A stretch of DNA of 8,418 nt, taken from assembly GCA_964580655.1 (NCBI GenBank), contig CAZOMR010000146.1, positions 1 to 8,418 on the forward strand. Direction: 5' to 3'. This document shows positions 8,205 through 8,418 of the stretch, piece by piece (positions within the stretch are counted from its first letter, which is position 1; each line of letters begins with the position of its first letter). A model generated the notes under the pieces. The model did not search any database, was not told the origin of the DNA, and was given only the letters and a program-made list of their open reading frames with translations. A program made the translations under genes and the position numbers. Source of the stretch: CAZOMR01 sp964580655 (lineage in GTDB: Bacteria > RBG-13-61-14 > CAZOMR01).

Positions 8205-8210
8205 CCTCCT
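8205..8210 (-). promoter_or_regulatory. Strong ribosome binding site for the PHP gene
   Basis: AGGAGG (within AAAAGGAGG) lies 5 nt before the ATG at 8199, a near-perfect anti-16S match. It fixes the start against the upstream in-frame extension. Confidence 0.85.
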
Positions 8211-8236
8211 TTTGTGAGGAAATTATTACTGGTCTA

Positions 8237-8265
8237 ATTATATACGGGGAGTTCCGGGGACACAA
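8237..8265 (-). promoter_or_regulatory. Probable sigma-70 type promoter of the operon
   Basis: On the minus strand a perfect TATAAT (8242-8237) lies 17 bp downstream of TTGTGT (8265-8260), which matches the TTGACA consensus at three positions. Transcription would begin near 8230, giving a leader of about 30 nt before the ATG at 8199. The 17-bp spacer contains two TCCCCG copies 10 bp apart, which could be regulator contacts. The boxes are seen; promoter activity is inferred. Confidence 0.6.
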
Positions 8266-8291
8266 TACACAACTTAACTGGACTTTCCCCG
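8245..8291. repeat. CGGGGA direct and inverted repeats at the promoter
   Basis: On the plus strand CGGGGA occurs at 8245-8250 and 8255-8260. Its inverse TCCCCG is at 8286-8291. The latter two could pair as a 6-bp stem with a 25-nt loop. A separate GAGTTCC direct repeat is at 8249-8255 and 8299-8305, exactly 50 bp apart. These may be operator half-sites or remnants of a small mobile element. Confidence 0.45.
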
Positions 8292-8418
8292 AAAATTTGA
8301 GTTCCCGACAAGGTTGTCTGGGGAGAGAGGATCAGTGTTGTCCCGATGGGTATCAAGAATTGACGGCGATCCAGAACGAGGGAAGCGAACGCGTGGTGAA
8401 TAACGAAAAATCAACGAC
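8266..8418. other. Upstream non-coding stretch, possible mobile-element flank
   Basis: No supported gene lies here. Minus-strand frames are broken by stops or lack a start; one plus-strand frame stays open to the window edge but has no ATG and no RBS. The GTGTCCCCGGAACT-like motif at the promoter side (8251-8264) resembles sequence I recall next to IS200/REP-associated tyrosine transposase genes in other bacteria. That resemblance is from memory and is not proven. Confidence 0.3.

Noticed and set aside
8249..8418. Plus-strand frame open to the right edge of the window
   Set aside because: It has no ATG, no RBS and no family resemblance, and it starts inside the promoter and repeat region. 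It may be chance or part of a mobile-element flank.
1..8418. CRISPR array, tRNA or rRNA genes
   Set aside because: No regularly spaced repeats and no tRNA- or rRNA-like sequence were seen. Nearly all of the window is protein coding.

Overview
The window holds one compact four-gene operon, read entirely on the minus strand (transcribed from right to left). It fills about 98% of the sequence. The host looks like a Gram-negative, moderately GC-rich heterotroph: two products carry clear Sec signal peptides, Shine-Dalgarno sites are strong, and the gene families (UROD-like methyltransferase fold, SSS symporter, exported GH38, DUF3604-type PHP protein) are ones I associate with Planctomycetota, Lentisphaerota, Hydrogenedentes and similar glycan-degrading lineages. 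That taxonomic guess is inference and is weak.

Layout in transcription order. (1) 8418-8200 is a leader of about 219 bp. It has a perfect TATAAT -10 box with a partial -35 box 17 bp upstream, and a repeat-rich stretch further upstream that resembles mobile-element flank. (2) 8199-5764 encodes an exported 811-residue protein: a repeat-built beta-propeller, then a PHP-type metallohydrolase domain (DUF3604-like) with its metal-ligand motifs present, then a beta-rich tail. (3) After a 38-bp gap, 5725-3143 encodes an exported 860-residue GH38 alpha-mannosidase-like protein with its zinc and nucleophile residues intact. (4) Overlapping it by 4 bp (ATGA), 3146-1896 encodes a 416-residue cytosolic protein of the uroporphyrinogen-decarboxylase superfamily. 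It has the His-x-Cys...Cys signature of the corrinoid/thiol methyltransferase branch rather than that of HemE. (5) One base after that stop codon, 1894-125 encodes a 589-residue sodium:solute symporter that starts with TTG. (6) 124-1 has no recognisable gene or terminator before the window ends.

How the genes may work together (inference): the two exported enzymes act on an extracellular or periplasmic glycoconjugate, the symporter imports a released small product, and the UROD-like protein acts on it in the cytosol. If that protein is a methyltransferase, as its cysteine motif suggests, an O-methylated sugar or other methylated product is an attractive but unproven substrate. There is no corrinoid protein, regulator or TonB-type receptor in the window, so those parts would have to be elsewhere.
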